64,000 nucleotides of DNA, taken from DAOPXV01 sp964551445. GTDB taxonomy: Bacteria > Muiribacteriota > UBA9980. Numbering within the stretch: the stretch's first letter is position 1; every line of letters starts with the position of its first letter. The position numbers and the translations under genes were made by a program. The DNA lies in contig CAZKCG010000005.1 of assembly GCA_964551445.1 (NCBI GenBank), positions 1 to 64,000 of the forward strand. Direction: 5' to 3'. The notes beneath the pieces were generated by a model that saw nothing but the letters and a program-made list of their open reading frames with translations, was not told the origin of the DNA and ran no database searches. Below are positions 47,087-55,997 of this stretch, piece after piece.

Positions 47087-48109
47087 TTAGAACGACGGGG
47101 CGTTGCCGTTTTCGGCGATCTTTTTAACCGTTCTGGTAGAAACTTCGACTATGTTTATCGAAGACTGAGGGTTTTTGTCGTCGTCGTTGAATATTTCAAA
47201 TATCACGAATTTTCCGTCTTTTGAAAACGACGGGAGCGAGATGTTTTCGACGGCGGGCATCAGGTCGGTCACTTCGTTGTTTTTAGCGGGATCGACGATC
47301 GAGAGGACGCGGTCGGTGTTGGCGACCGTTTTTAAAAAGCCTATTTTTCCGTCTTCCAGAAGGGTCGGGACAGAAGCTTTAAAGCCGGTTGAAACGCCTT
47401 TTTCGTCGAATGTCGTGGCGCCGCCGGTCACGGTTTCGATCTTTCCGTCAGCGACGGCGATCTTTTTGATGAAGATCGTGTCATAGCGGGGAGTGTCGAT
47501 GTCGGGGATGTTGGCGGCCGAGCATATTATTGTTTTGGAATCTTTTGAGAATTTCGGATAGTTGTAATAGACGTTGACCTCTGAAGTTCCCTGCTGTTTC
47601 GTGAGATCTTTTTCGTCTTTTTTAGCTATGTCGGAAATGATTATATTCGCGGGAAAGAACGGGTCGTTCTTAGCGCTGCGGGTGTAGGCCAGAAGCTTGC
47701 CGTCGGATGAGAACGACGGCGAATTAAAGAAAGCGTCTTTGGTTGAGACCAGCGGCGTTACGGTTTTAGCGGCCGTGTCGGCTATGAATATGCCGTTATT
47801 TTCTTTGAGCTTTCCGGCTATCGCGATCTTATCGCCGTTCGGCGAGAGGGCGACGGCTTTTATTTCTTCGAATTTTTCGGGAATGAGGATCTCGGAGCCG
47901 TCTTTTAAATTTAAAACGGCCGCGTTCGTGTGGTTTTTAACGAAAGCTATGGAATATGGAGCGTCTATGCCGGCCAGAACGGTTTTGGCGCTGGCCGAAG
48001 CGTTGGCGAAATTGATGTCGACGGCGTATCTTGTCGTGAATATGCCTACAAGCCCTATTAAGAGGAACACGAAGCGGAAATTGAAAACGATATTGTACAA
48101 TTTTTTCAT
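47087..48109 (-). CDS. TolB-like secreted beta-propeller protein
   Basis: A 340-residue protein starting MKKLYNIVFNFRFVFLLIGL, with a signal peptide or anchor. The rest has PD40/WD40-like propeller blades: VALSPNGDKIAIAGKLK, PSFSSDGKLLAYTRSA, YPKFSKDSKTIICSAA and PSFSKDGKFVIFEIFN. It resembles TolB and related periplasmic propellers but has no TolB N-terminal domain. An alternative start at 48145 lies only 2 nt from AAGGAG and is less likely. A perfect palindrome separates the two ATGs. Confidence 0.78.
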   Translation of the reverse strand: MKKLYNIVFNFRFVFLLIGLVGIFTTRYAVDINFANASASAKTVLAGIDAPYSIAFVKNHTNAAVLNLKDGSEILIPEKFEEIKAVALSPNGDKIAIAGKLKENNGIFIADTAAKTVTPLVSTKDAFFNSPSFSSDGKLLAYTRSAKNDPFFPANIIISDIAKKDEKDLTKQQGTSEVNVYYNYPKFSKDSKTIICSAANIPDIDTPRYDTIFIKKIAVADGKIETVTGGATTFDEKGVSTGFKASVPTLLEDGKIGFLKTVANTDRVLSIVDPAKNNEVTDLMPAVENISLPSFSKDGKFVIFEIFNDDDKNPQSSINIVEVSTRTVKKIAENGNAPSF

Positions 48110-48115
48110 ACAAAA

Positions 48116-48138
48116 ACGCCATATTTTTAAAATATGGC
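48116..48138 (-). promoter_or_regulatory. perfect palindrome next to the start codon of the propeller gene
   Basis: CGCCATATTTT and AAAATATGGCG are joined without a real loop and followed on the minus strand by TTTTTG. As RNA it would form a terminator-like hairpin seven bases before the ATG, or as DNA a repressor site. The promoter TTTACA-N17-TACAAT lies near 48180-48210. Confidence 0.5.
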
Positions 48139-48258
48139 GGCACATTTCTCCTTATTTATAAATTTTCAATGTTGAACTCATTGTAACATAAATTTTAAAA
48201 AATGTAAACACGGATAGCGGGCCGAACGCTAAAAATTTTGAAAAATCCGCTGAAAGCT

Positions 48259-48288
48259 TGATATTTTGGGTGAATTTATGGTATAAGT
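48259..48288 (+). promoter_or_regulatory. sigma-70 promoter of the large TPR membrane protein
   Basis: TTGATA, 18 nt, TATAAG. Confidence 0.6.
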
Positions 48289-48325
48289 AATATAGAAGAC
48301 ATAAATTTTAACGCGGGAATGGATT

Positions 48326-51037
48326 ATGGAAAATAAAAGAATCGCCCGAACGCCGAAAAAAGAGATGCAGAGTTCAACACCGGGCTCGCGGATGCCGGAT
48401 GGATCCGTTACCCGGCTTCTTTACATATCGGCGGCATCCGTTTTCCTCTTCTTCTCATACTTTTTTTCGCCTGTTTTCGCGGGCGGAGAGAATGAGATAG
48501 ATCAGTTTTTTTTCGACAGGGCCGTAAAAACCTACGAAGCCTCTAATTCGAAAGAGATCGAGGCCGTTTCCGGTGCGGTCATGAAAATTTCCGACGCGGC
48601 GCTGGCTTACGATAAAAAGCCCGAACTTTTTCTTCAGATGCTGAGCGTAAGTTTTGATATTCTTTCAAAAAATCCCGAAAAGCTGAAGACCATAAAATAC
48701 GCGGCCGACTCGCTGGCTTTGGTTTTCACGGCGGGCGTTCCCTTCAGCGTTCAAATTTACCGTTCGCGCGCCGCCGTTTATTTCCACGCCGCGCCTTTTG
48801 CGTCCAAAGGCCCGCCATACGGCAACTTTTTCGAAAGCGCGCCCATGCCGCTTTATTTCATTAAGGACGGCGGGGCCTGGCGCGCTGACGGCGGTTTCAT
48901 GCTCGAATTCGCGTTGAAAAGCGACGGCACGCCTCACCTGCGCGATGAGAACGCGCTGGAAATAGACCAGAACTGGATGCTTTCTCAGGACGAAGAATTC
49001 GAGAAGGTCCTGGCCTTTTTTCCGTCGAAATATCTCGTATCGTCTTCGGCCGAACCGTTGAAAAAACTCGGCGAATATATCGTTAAAAACCCGAAAAGCG
49101 CCGCGGCCCACTTTTATATGGCGGTCGCCCTCACCAAACAGTTCAAATACGGTTACGACCATATAAGGGCCAGCCGGGAGCTCGCGCCGGACAACATATT
49201 CATTGAGATAACATATTCGCGCATCCTTATGATCAGAAAATTCGGGCGGTTTTTAAACGACAGGCTTTTTGAGATGTACCGGGCCTGCCCTCACAATCCG
49301 CTGGCGCTTATGGTATTGGGCGAGATGCTTAATTTAAGATACCGTTATGATCTTTCGAAACTGGCCTTCGACCGCGCGGCGCTGTTATATAAATTCATGA
49401 CCCCTCACTACCATATGGTCTTCGCCGATACTTTTGAAAAGCTTCAAAATTATAAGGCCGCCGCGTTCGAATTCGTCAAATGCGCGTCCTACGGCCCGCT
49501 CTTTTATTACAGCCGTCACCTCGCCGCCAGAATGTATATAAAGGCGGGGGACGAGGACTCGGCCGCCGGCGAATACGAGGCTGTCATCGATCATCTCAAA
49601 TACGCCGAACTTAAGAATGAAGCGGCTGGTTTTCTTATGAATTATCATTCGGCCCGCGGAAACAGGGATGAATATTACAATTACAGAAGATACTACCTGA
49701 CATCTCTTATAAATTCGCCTTCTTTCGTGTTCGCGCTTCTCGTTCTGTGGCTGTTCTATTTTATGAGACGGACCGTCGTTAAATATTCTCTTTTTGTGAT
49801 ATTGCCCGTTGCCTGCCGTTTCAGCCGGTCGAGGCTGGTCCATGAAAAGGCTCTCGATATTTACCACTTCTATGGACGGTACGACGCGGGAATAGAATCC
49901 TTTAAAAAATACCTGGCGGCCGTAAAGGCCTGCGGGGACCAGAAGGAATACTGCAGGGGGCTTATGAAGCTGGCCGGCGCCTATTCGCGTCTTTACAAGG
50001 TGAACGAGGCGCTTCCGCTCTACAGAGAGGCGCTCGAACTCTCGCCGGGTGATACGGAAGCGGTCCTGGGCCTCGGCATCTGCGAGTACGATATGAAAAA
50101 TTACGCCATCGCTCTCGAGTATTTTTCGAGCGGCATGGACAGCGATCCCGAGAACCATCTTTTTTATTATTACTGCGGCCTGTGCCGGATGATGATGGGA
50201 AGGCGCGCCGAGGGCATCGACAACATCATGTCCGCATACAAGGTCAATAACGCTTTCGAACCGGCCGTGGCGATATGCGAAAGTTATTTCCTCGGCGAGA
50301 ACAAGGTCGCCGAGCTCGTTCATTTTTACGATGATATGCTCGTTTTCGGCGATCTGAAGGAAAATTTCATCGAGCGCTCGCTGAGGCTTCATATAACCAG
50401 AATGGACGCCCCGAGGCTGCGGACCTTTTTAAAGGCGTATGAAAAGATGGATATACGCGGCCGCGACACTTTCAACACCATCGGCTGCGCGTACCGCGAA
50501 ATAGGCATGGCGGCCGAAGCTGAAAAGGCCATGAAGATGGGGCTTGAAGCCGCCGTCGGCGTCGATTTCGGCGCGAAAGGCCCGCTCGGACTCTTCGCGA
50601 ATTTTATAAAAAGGCATTTCTGGCCCGAAAGATACCGCGTGGCGCCCCTTCAGTACCTCGAGCTCGGGATAACCTACAAATGCCTCGGCCGCGAGGACCT
50701 TGCCGCGAAATGTTTTAAAAAGGCGGCCGGAATAGACTCGAACTATCCTTTCGTTTACTATTTTCTGAAGGATTATAACAGGTCCTTCGAACTTATGGCC
50801 AGACAGATAAGCGAAAGCGAGCTGCCATGGACCAACGCTTCCATAGTCGAAGCGGTCTATCTTTCTCTCAAGGAGATCAAGGACGAGGCCCATCTGCTCA
50901 GATACCGCGAATGGGGCCGCTATTACGCCGGGTCGTTCCCGGACGAATTCGGGATCTTTTCATATAAATACCTCAAATATATCCCCAAAGCCAAGTATCT
51001 GGAGATCTTTAACGAGAGAACGGATAATAGAGAATAG
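48326..51037 (+). CDS. large TPR protein with two membrane segments
   Basis: A 903-residue protein. Residues 30-52 (LLYISAASVFLFFSYFFSPV) are a signal or anchor helix, and about 468-490 (FVFALLVLWLFYFMRR) a second membrane helix. Residues 230-440 and 500-880 contain TPR units on either side (AAAHFYMAVALTKQFKYGYD; EALPLYREALELSPGDTEAV; QYLELGITYKCLGREDLAAK). If both helices span the membrane, the first TPR block is extracytoplasmic and the second cytoplasmic. The last four codons (DNRE, stop) fall in the GATAATAGAGAATAGTGA simple repeat, so the true C-terminus may have been replaced. Confidence 0.75.
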   Translation: MENKRIARTPKKEMQSSTPGSRMPDGSVTRLLYISAASVFLFFSYFFSPVFAGGENEIDQFFFDRAVKTYEASNSKEIEAVSGAVMKISDAALAYDKKPELFLQMLSVSFDILSKNPEKLKTIKYAADSLALVFTAGVPFSVQIYRSRAAVYFHAAPFASKGPPYGNFFESAPMPLYFIKDGGAWRADGGFMLEFALKSDGTPHLRDENALEIDQNWMLSQDEEFEKVLAFFPSKYLVSSSAEPLKKLGEYIVKNPKSAAAHFYMAVALTKQFKYGYDHIRASRELAPDNIFIEITYSRILMIRKFGRFLNDRLFEMYRACPHNPLALMVLGEMLNLRYRYDLSKLAFDRAALLYKFMTPHYHMVFADTFEKLQNYKAAAFEFVKCASYGPLFYYSRHLAARMYIKAGDEDSAAGEYEAVIDHLKYAELKNEAAGFLMNYHSARGNRDEYYNYRRYYLTSLINSPSFVFALLVLWLFYFMRRTVVKYSLFVILPVACRFSRSRLVHEKALDIYHFYGRYDAGIESFKKYLAAVKACGDQKEYCRGLMKLAGAYSRLYKVNEALPLYREALELSPGDTEAVLGLGICEYDMKNYAIALEYFSSGMDSDPENHLFYYYCGLCRMMMGRRAEGIDNIMSAYKVNNAFEPAVAICESYFLGENKVAELVHFYDDMLVFGDLKENFIERSLRLHITRMDAPRLRTFLKAYEKMDIRGRDTFNTIGCAYREIGMAAEAEKAMKMGLEAAVGVDFGAKGPLGLFANFIKRHFWPERYRVAPLQYLELGITYKCLGREDLAAKCFKKAAGIDSNYPFVYYFLKDYNRSFELMARQISESELPWTNASIVEAVYLSLKEIKDEAHLLRYREWGRYYAGSFPDEFGIFSYKYLKYIPKAKYLEIFNERTDNRE

Positions 51038-51300
51038 TGAAAAAGTGGCTCTTACTTGAATCGTGTTGGTAAAATTGGTTCATTTTAAGTTGAGAGTTCA
51101 GAGCGGCGAGTTTAGAACTAAAGGATTTTCTGACAATGAAGACAGTCTATTCCGCCTTTCAGGCATTATTTTATTTGTAAAGGCTCGCGAAGCGAGCAAA
51201 ATCACAACTATCCACTATCCGTTCTCCGCTCTTCACTAAAAAAATTACCCAAACCAAATACGAAAGAGCCGAAAAAAATAAATACTTATTGACAAACCTC
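51038..51300 (+). other. gene-free stretch with simple repeat and a small palindrome
   Basis: Contains GGCTCGCGAAGCGAGC (51183-51198), which also occurs near 32500 in almost the same form, and CTATCCACTATCCGTTCTCC (51206-51225), a worn form of the CTATTCTCTATTC repeat. No coding region is supported. Confidence 0.55.
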
Positions 51301-51316
51301 CTCTACATTGTATAAA
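51289..51316 (+). promoter_or_regulatory. sigma-70 promoter of the coiled-coil gene
   Basis: TTGACA, 16 nt, TATAAA, followed closely by the ATG at 51329, so the leader is only a few bases. Confidence 0.65.
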
Positions 51317-51328
51317 ATAAGGCTATCT

Positions 51329-53956
51329 ATGCCGGATGATCAATTTTTAAAAGACGATATAGCCATCGCGCGTGACGTTTTAAATGAAAACGCCGCGGAT
51401 TCCGCTATTTCCGAAAAGTTAAAGGCCGCCGAGGCCGAGAACGCTCAGCTTGCGTCTTCCATCGAATCGCTCGTCACTGAAAACAGCGACACCCTCGAGC
51501 GCATTGCCGCAATGGAAGCGGAGATGGACGGCCTGAAAAAGTCCGCCGCGCGCGAGCATGAAAAAAGAAGACTCCACCTTTTGAACGTGCGCGACCTTAA
51601 AAAGGCCATTTCCGACCGCGATCACAAGATCGCATCTCTCGAGGCGGAGCTTTCGGAAAGCGAGCGTAAAACATCGGAACTCGCGGCCGCGCTGGAATTT
51701 GCCACGCAGAACGCGCAGGTCTCACCGGGCGTTGTAGAGGAGACCGCCAACCCGCAGCAGCAGCTTCCGTCCGGCAACATACTCGACGAAGATTCCGAAT
51801 TATTCGATCAGGCCCCTCAGATAGCCAACCTTCGCGAAGAAATGGAGTTGAACCGCGAAGAAGCCCTCATCCCCCTTGCCGATATGAAAAAGGACTCCGA
51901 GCCGAAGATCAAATACTTAAAAAAATCGAAAGAAACCGGCAAATATATCGTCAGCGGAACGCCTCAGGAAGAAGACGAGGCCGATACGCGGGCGGTTTCT
52001 GAACCTCAAAAAGCCCCTCAGCCGGCGGAAGAAGTGAAACCGGAAGAAACTGCCGCCGCGGCTCCCGATCCGGCTATCATCAAAGCGCTTCAAACCGACA
52101 TTTTTTACAAAGAGATCGAGATAGACCGCATTAATTCCCTTCTCGCCAAAGAACAGGCCGATATCATGTCGCTTAAAGACGGCAATGACGAATTAAAAAG
52201 GCAGACCGACATCCTCAAGGACGAACTGAGCACGCGCGAAGCCCAGATATTAAGGCTTGAAGAACGATGCGGATTTCTGGAAGAGGAAAACGCCAATTTA
52301 AACGAAAAATACAAGGACCTGGATCCGCTGGAACTGGAAAAGCTCCGCATGATGTCGGATGTCAAAGATTTTTTAGAGTCGGAACTGGACAGGCAAGCCG
52401 GAAAAGAAGGCCTTGACGACGAAGAAAATGAGGCGCCGGAAAAGAGCTCCGATACCGCGGCAGCGCCGGAAGCCGAAGAAAAACCCGCCCAGATAAGAGA
52501 ACTCGAAGAGATCAAGGGAAAATTCCAGAAACTCATCAAAGAGCGCGACGAGGCCATAACGCTTCTCGATAAGTTCGAGATGGAGTCGAGGGTCAAGGAA
52601 TCAGAATTAAAAAATTTAAAACTGGAACATAAAAATCTCAAAAAAGATTTTGAAACGCTTGACGAGGATTTTAAAAAGAAGGACGAGGAACTCGGCAGCA
52701 TATACGGCGCTTTCAGCAAATACAAGGAAGAAAGCGGATTCATGTCGCGTGAGTATAAAAATATCAAGGACGACCGCGACAGGCTTTTAGGCGAGCTCAA
52801 GGAAAAGAACGAGCTTTTGAAGGCGAACCAGGAATCCATAGACGCAAAGGAAGCGGAGCTTAAAAAGGTCATCGAGCTCAATGAAAAAACGATCGAAAAG
52901 CTGAAAAATGATCAGGAGACCGTTATGAACGCCGTGGTGGCGGAAAAAGAGAACGAAATAAAGACGCTGGTTTTCGCGCATGAGGCCGAGATGCAGAAGA
53001 TGGCCGAGGAAGGCCGCGCTGAATTCCAGGAATTGCGGGCTTCGCTTGAGACGATAGATTCGAAATATCAGGGCGCCATATCCGAAACGCATAATATGCG
53101 GGCGAATCTCGAAACGCTTTTCATGAAGATAAACGGGTTCCTGGCGAGGCCGGAGGACGAGGAAAACACATTCAAGCGAACGGTTTTTAACGAGGTGCTT
53201 TTTCTCTACGATCAGATGCCGGATCTTGGCGCGGCCCAGAGCGGAAGCGAACAGGCCGTAAATTCACAGGGTTTCGTGGCGCCGCTGCCGGACGTTTATT
53301 ATAAAGTGTTCAACTCGCTGAAACCGCTGCCTGAATTCTTCTATAAAATATTTCAGGATTTCGGACTGGAAGTTAAATACGCCAAATACATCGATTTCAT
53401 AACATCCGGCGAAAAGCCGAAACCGTGCGCGGCGATATTCGCTAACGTGAAGACGAGAGAAGATATTTTAAAGGTTTTTGAGCTGGCTGCCACAAATCCC
53501 GCGGCTCCCGTTATATTATACTGCGATAACGCCGGCGTAACGGTTTCAGAGATAGTCAACGCGATCGTTTCGGGCGCCGCCTGCGATTATATCGACGGAA
53601 CGATGCCGGAGGGCGTTGTGGCGACGGTTCTTGCGAGGGTTTTTGAAAAACGCATCCACAACATATCCGGCCTGGTGGTCGAAAAAGACAGCGAAGAATG
53701 CAAACTTCGCGAGAGCGTGGTTCTTACGATCGATAACCGTGTGAAGGCGAACAGGATCGAAACGCTTTTGAGGCGGCTTGATTACCTCAGGGAAAACAAC
53801 AACAAAATGAAGTTCAACCTCAAGGAAATGCAGAAGGCCTTCGATCAGATAATCGCCATAGTTACAAACCTTACGATGATGGAGCTGCCGGACAGTGTTT
53901 CCGAGGGTTTTAACGAGGTCACGGACATCCTTTTGAAAATTTCTTTTATAAAATAA
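51329..53956 (+). CDS. long coiled-coil protein with a receiver-like C-terminal domain
   Basis: An 875-residue protein starting MPDDQFLKDDIAIARDVLNE at 51329. Residues 30-130 and about 255-610 are heptad-rich coiled coil (ENAQLASSIESLVTENSDTL; KELKNEL-type runs), interrupted by acidic low-complexity segments. Residues about 650-770 look like a degenerate receiver domain (AAIFANVKTREDILKVFELA, PVILYCDNAGVTVSEIVNAI) without the Asp-Lys set. A final helix bundle follows. It has no signal peptide, so it is probably a cytoplasmic scaffold or polarity-type protein (inference). It lies directly upstream of spoVG, with its own promoter. Confidence 0.7.
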   Translation: MPDDQFLKDDIAIARDVLNENAADSAISEKLKAAEAENAQLASSIESLVTENSDTLERIAAMEAEMDGLKKSAAREHEKRRLHLLNVRDLKKAISDRDHKIASLEAELSESERKTSELAAALEFATQNAQVSPGVVEETANPQQQLPSGNILDEDSELFDQAPQIANLREEMELNREEALIPLADMKKDSEPKIKYLKKSKETGKYIVSGTPQEEDEADTRAVSEPQKAPQPAEEVKPEETAAAAPDPAIIKALQTDIFYKEIEIDRINSLLAKEQADIMSLKDGNDELKRQTDILKDELSTREAQILRLEERCGFLEEENANLNEKYKDLDPLELEKLRMMSDVKDFLESELDRQAGKEGLDDEENEAPEKSSDTAAAPEAEEKPAQIRELEEIKGKFQKLIKERDEAITLLDKFEMESRVKESELKNLKLEHKNLKKDFETLDEDFKKKDEELGSIYGAFSKYKEESGFMSREYKNIKDDRDRLLGELKEKNELLKANQESIDAKEAELKKVIELNEKTIEKLKNDQETVMNAVVAEKENEIKTLVFAHEAEMQKMAEEGRAEFQELRASLETIDSKYQGAISETHNMRANLETLFMKINGFLARPEDEENTFKRTVFNEVLFLYDQMPDLGAAQSGSEQAVNSQGFVAPLPDVYYKVFNSLKPLPEFFYKIFQDFGLEVKYAKYIDFITSGEKPKPCAAIFANVKTREDILKVFELAATNPAAPVILYCDNAGVTVSEIVNAIVSGAACDYIDGTMPEGVVATVLARVFEKRIHNISGLVVEKDSEECKLRESVVLTIDNRVKANRIETLLRRLDYLRENNNKMKFNLKEMQKAFDQIIAIVTNLTMMELPDSVSEGFNEVTDILLKISFIK

Positions 53957-53959
53957 CGC

Positions 53960-53988
53960 TTGCAATTATTATATCCTTGTGATAAAAT
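53960..53988 (+). promoter_or_regulatory. sigma-70 promoter of spoVG
   Basis: TTGCAA, 17 nt, TAAAAT with extended TGA. Confidence 0.72.
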
Positions 53989-54072
53989 AAAATCGTTCAA
54001 AAATAAATATAAGGATTTCATCGCTGGGTTGAAAATCCGATAAAACGTATGCTTAAAGGATGGTGGACAGAT

Positions 54073-54366
54073 TTGGATATTACCGAAGTAAGAGTCAGAA
54101 AAGTCAATGGTGATGGAAAACTCAAGGCGTTCGCATCGATAACTATAGACAATGCATTCGTGGTTCATGATTTGAAAGTTATAGAAGGAAAAAAAGGCTA
54201 TTTCGTGGCCATGCCGTCGCGCAAGACCAACAATGGCGATTATAAAGACACGGCTCACCCCATCGCTACCGATACCCGTGAAATGATACAGAGCGCGGTA
54301 TTGAGCGAATTCGACAAAGTTAAGAACCTTGTCACGACCCCGACCGTTACAGCGGCCGAAATGTAA
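54073..54366 (+). CDS. spoVG: SpoVG family regulator
   Basis: A 97-residue RNA/DNA-binding regulator. The SpoVG fold is complete: DITEVRVRKVNGDGKLKAFA, VVHDLKVIEGKKGYFVAMPS, DTAHPIATDTREMIQSAVL. Known members start just before DITDVRV, so the TTG at 54073 (with GGATGG upstream) is preferred over the ATG at 54049. In Firmicutes and spirochetes SpoVG precedes glmU, as here, with only a tRNA gene between. Its target in this organism is unknown. Confidence 0.92.
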   Translation: MDITEVRVRKVNGDGKLKAFASITIDNAFVVHDLKVIEGKKGYFVAMPSRKTNNGDYKDTAHPIATDTREMIQSAVLSEFDKVKNLVTTPTVTAAEM

Positions 54367-54386
54367 TTGAAAAATGAAGAAAATAT

Positions 54387-54458
54387 TGGGGCGTCGCCAA
54401 GCGGTAAGGCATCAGGTTTTGGTCCTGACATCCGTGGGTTCGAATCCTTCCGCCCCAG
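54387..54458 (+). tRNA. tRNA-Gln (anticodon TTG)
   Basis: 72 nt. The acceptor stem TGGGGCG pairs with CGCCCCA, with discriminator G; the D arm is GCCAAGCGGTAAGGC; the anticodon stem TCAGG/CCTGA encloses TTTTGGT with anticodon TTG; the T arm carries GGTTCGAATCC. CCA is not encoded. It lies 20 nt after spoVG in the same direction and may share its transcript. Confidence 0.95.
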
Positions 54459-54479
54459 TGTCTTTTATATCAATATGAA

Positions 54480-54526
54480 AATTTGGGTAGATGAAGCTTG
54501 ACTCGTCTACCCAAATTGTTTTTTAG
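54480..54526 (+). terminator. intrinsic terminator after tRNA-Gln
   Basis: AATTTGGGTAGA pairs with TCTACCCAAATT and is followed by GTTTTTT. Confidence 0.9.
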
Positions 54527-54559
54527 ACCAAAATTATTATATTGCCGGGAGTGGTTTTT

Positions 54560-55960
54560 GTGGACATTTGCGCGGTTATTCTGGCGGCCGGCCTCGGAAC
54601 CAGAATGAGATCGAAATACCCTAAAGTTTTATTCAATATCGCGGGAGAACCGATAATATCCCATGTGGTGCGGGCCGTGCGGGCCGTTGATCCCACGAAG
54701 ATAGTGGTTATCGTGGGACATTCGAAAGAACTCGTGATAGAAGCGGTTAAAAGAACGCACGGAGATTTCGCGAATCTGTCCTTCGTCACCCAGGCGGAAC
54801 AGAAAGGTACAGGGCACGCGCTTATACAGGCGCGCGAAGAGCTTTCCAAACAGGGCGGAATGACCTTCGTGCTTTGCGGCGATACGCCTCTTCTCACCGG
54901 CGACATTTTTAAGAACCTTTTGAAATTTCATGAAGAAAGTTCGTCCGACGCTACCGTTCTGACCACGCGCGTGAAGGAACCTAAGGGTTACGGAAGGATC
55001 GTTCGGGACGCGGCAGGTCACGTGACCTCGATCGTCGAGGAGCGCGACGCGGTGCCGGAAATTAAAAAGATAGACGAAATTAACACGGGAGTTTATCTTT
55101 TCGCCACGCCGAAACTTATCACTTCGCTCGAAAAGCTTAAACCGAACAACGATCAGCACGAATATTATCTCACCGACACTATCTCGATATTGAACTCGGA
55201 GAACTCGAAGGTCATGGCTTATCCGGAGCCATGCGACCATCTCATGATGGGCATAAATAACCGCTACGAGTTGTCAGTGGCCGCGCGCTACATGCGCGAG
55301 AGAATAAACAGGATGCACATGATAAACGGCGTCACGATGGCGGATGCGGATTCCACTTATATCGACGTAGGCGTCGAGATAGCCAACGACGTTACGATAC
55401 TTCAAAATACGAGCCTTATCGGGAAAACAAAGATCGCGTCCGATTCGGTCATCGGCCCGGACACTTCCGTTTCAAACACGGCTGTCGGGGCGGGCTGCGT
55501 CATAACATACAGCGTTGTCGAGGATTCAATTCTTTCGGACGGCGTCAGGGTCGGGCCTTATTCTCATTTAAGGCCGGGGGCGAGGCTTTCAGAGGGCGTC
55601 CATATCGGAAATTACGTGGAGGTCAAGAAATCGGTAATAGGGCCTAATTCTAAGGCGAATCATCTGAGCTATATCGGCGACGCCGAGGTCGGAGAGGGCT
55701 GTAATATCGGCGCTGGCACGATCACCTGTAATTACGACGGCGTCAACAAGAATAAGACCGTCATAGGTAACGGCGTTTTTATCGGTTCGAACACGGCGCT
55801 GGTAGCGCCCGTCGAACTCGGCGACAACTCGCTAGTGGCCGCCGGATCGGTCATCACCAAGAGCGTGCCCGCGTTCGCGCTGGCTATTGAGCGAAGCCCT
55901 CAGGTGGTAAAAGAAGATTACATGAAAAAAAGAAAGATAAAGAAAAACACTGAAAAATAA
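54560..55960 (+). CDS. glmU: bifunctional UDP-GlcNAc pyrophosphorylase / glucosamine-1-P acetyltransferase
   Basis: A 466-residue enzyme giving UDP-GlcNAc for peptidoglycan and LPS. N-terminal uridylyltransferase with AVILAAGLGTRMRSKYPKVL, FVTQAEQKGTGHAL and LCGDTPLL. C-terminal left-handed beta-helix with VRVGPYSHLRPGARLSEGVH, YVEVKKSVIG, KANHLSYIGDAEVGEGCNIG and GTITCNYDGVNKNKT, then a Lys-rich end. The GTG at 54560 follows GGGAGTGG and starts at the normal place. It lies just after the tRNA terminator and before prs. Confidence 0.95.
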   Translation: MDICAVILAAGLGTRMRSKYPKVLFNIAGEPIISHVVRAVRAVDPTKIVVIVGHSKELVIEAVKRTHGDFANLSFVTQAEQKGTGHALIQAREELSKQGGMTFVLCGDTPLLTGDIFKNLLKFHEESSSDATVLTTRVKEPKGYGRIVRDAAGHVTSIVEERDAVPEIKKIDEINTGVYLFATPKLITSLEKLKPNNDQHEYYLTDTISILNSENSKVMAYPEPCDHLMMGINNRYELSVAARYMRERINRMHMINGVTMADADSTYIDVGVEIANDVTILQNTSLIGKTKIASDSVIGPDTSVSNTAVGAGCVITYSVVEDSILSDGVRVGPYSHLRPGARLSEGVHIGNYVEVKKSVIGPNSKANHLSYIGDAEVGEGCNIGAGTITCNYDGVNKNKTVIGNGVFIGSNTALVAPVELGDNSLVAAGSVITKSVPAFALAIERSPQVVKEDYMKKRKIKKNTEK

Positions 55961-55997
55961 AAACGCGGCAATCAATAACAGACTGGAGCGCTTAAAA

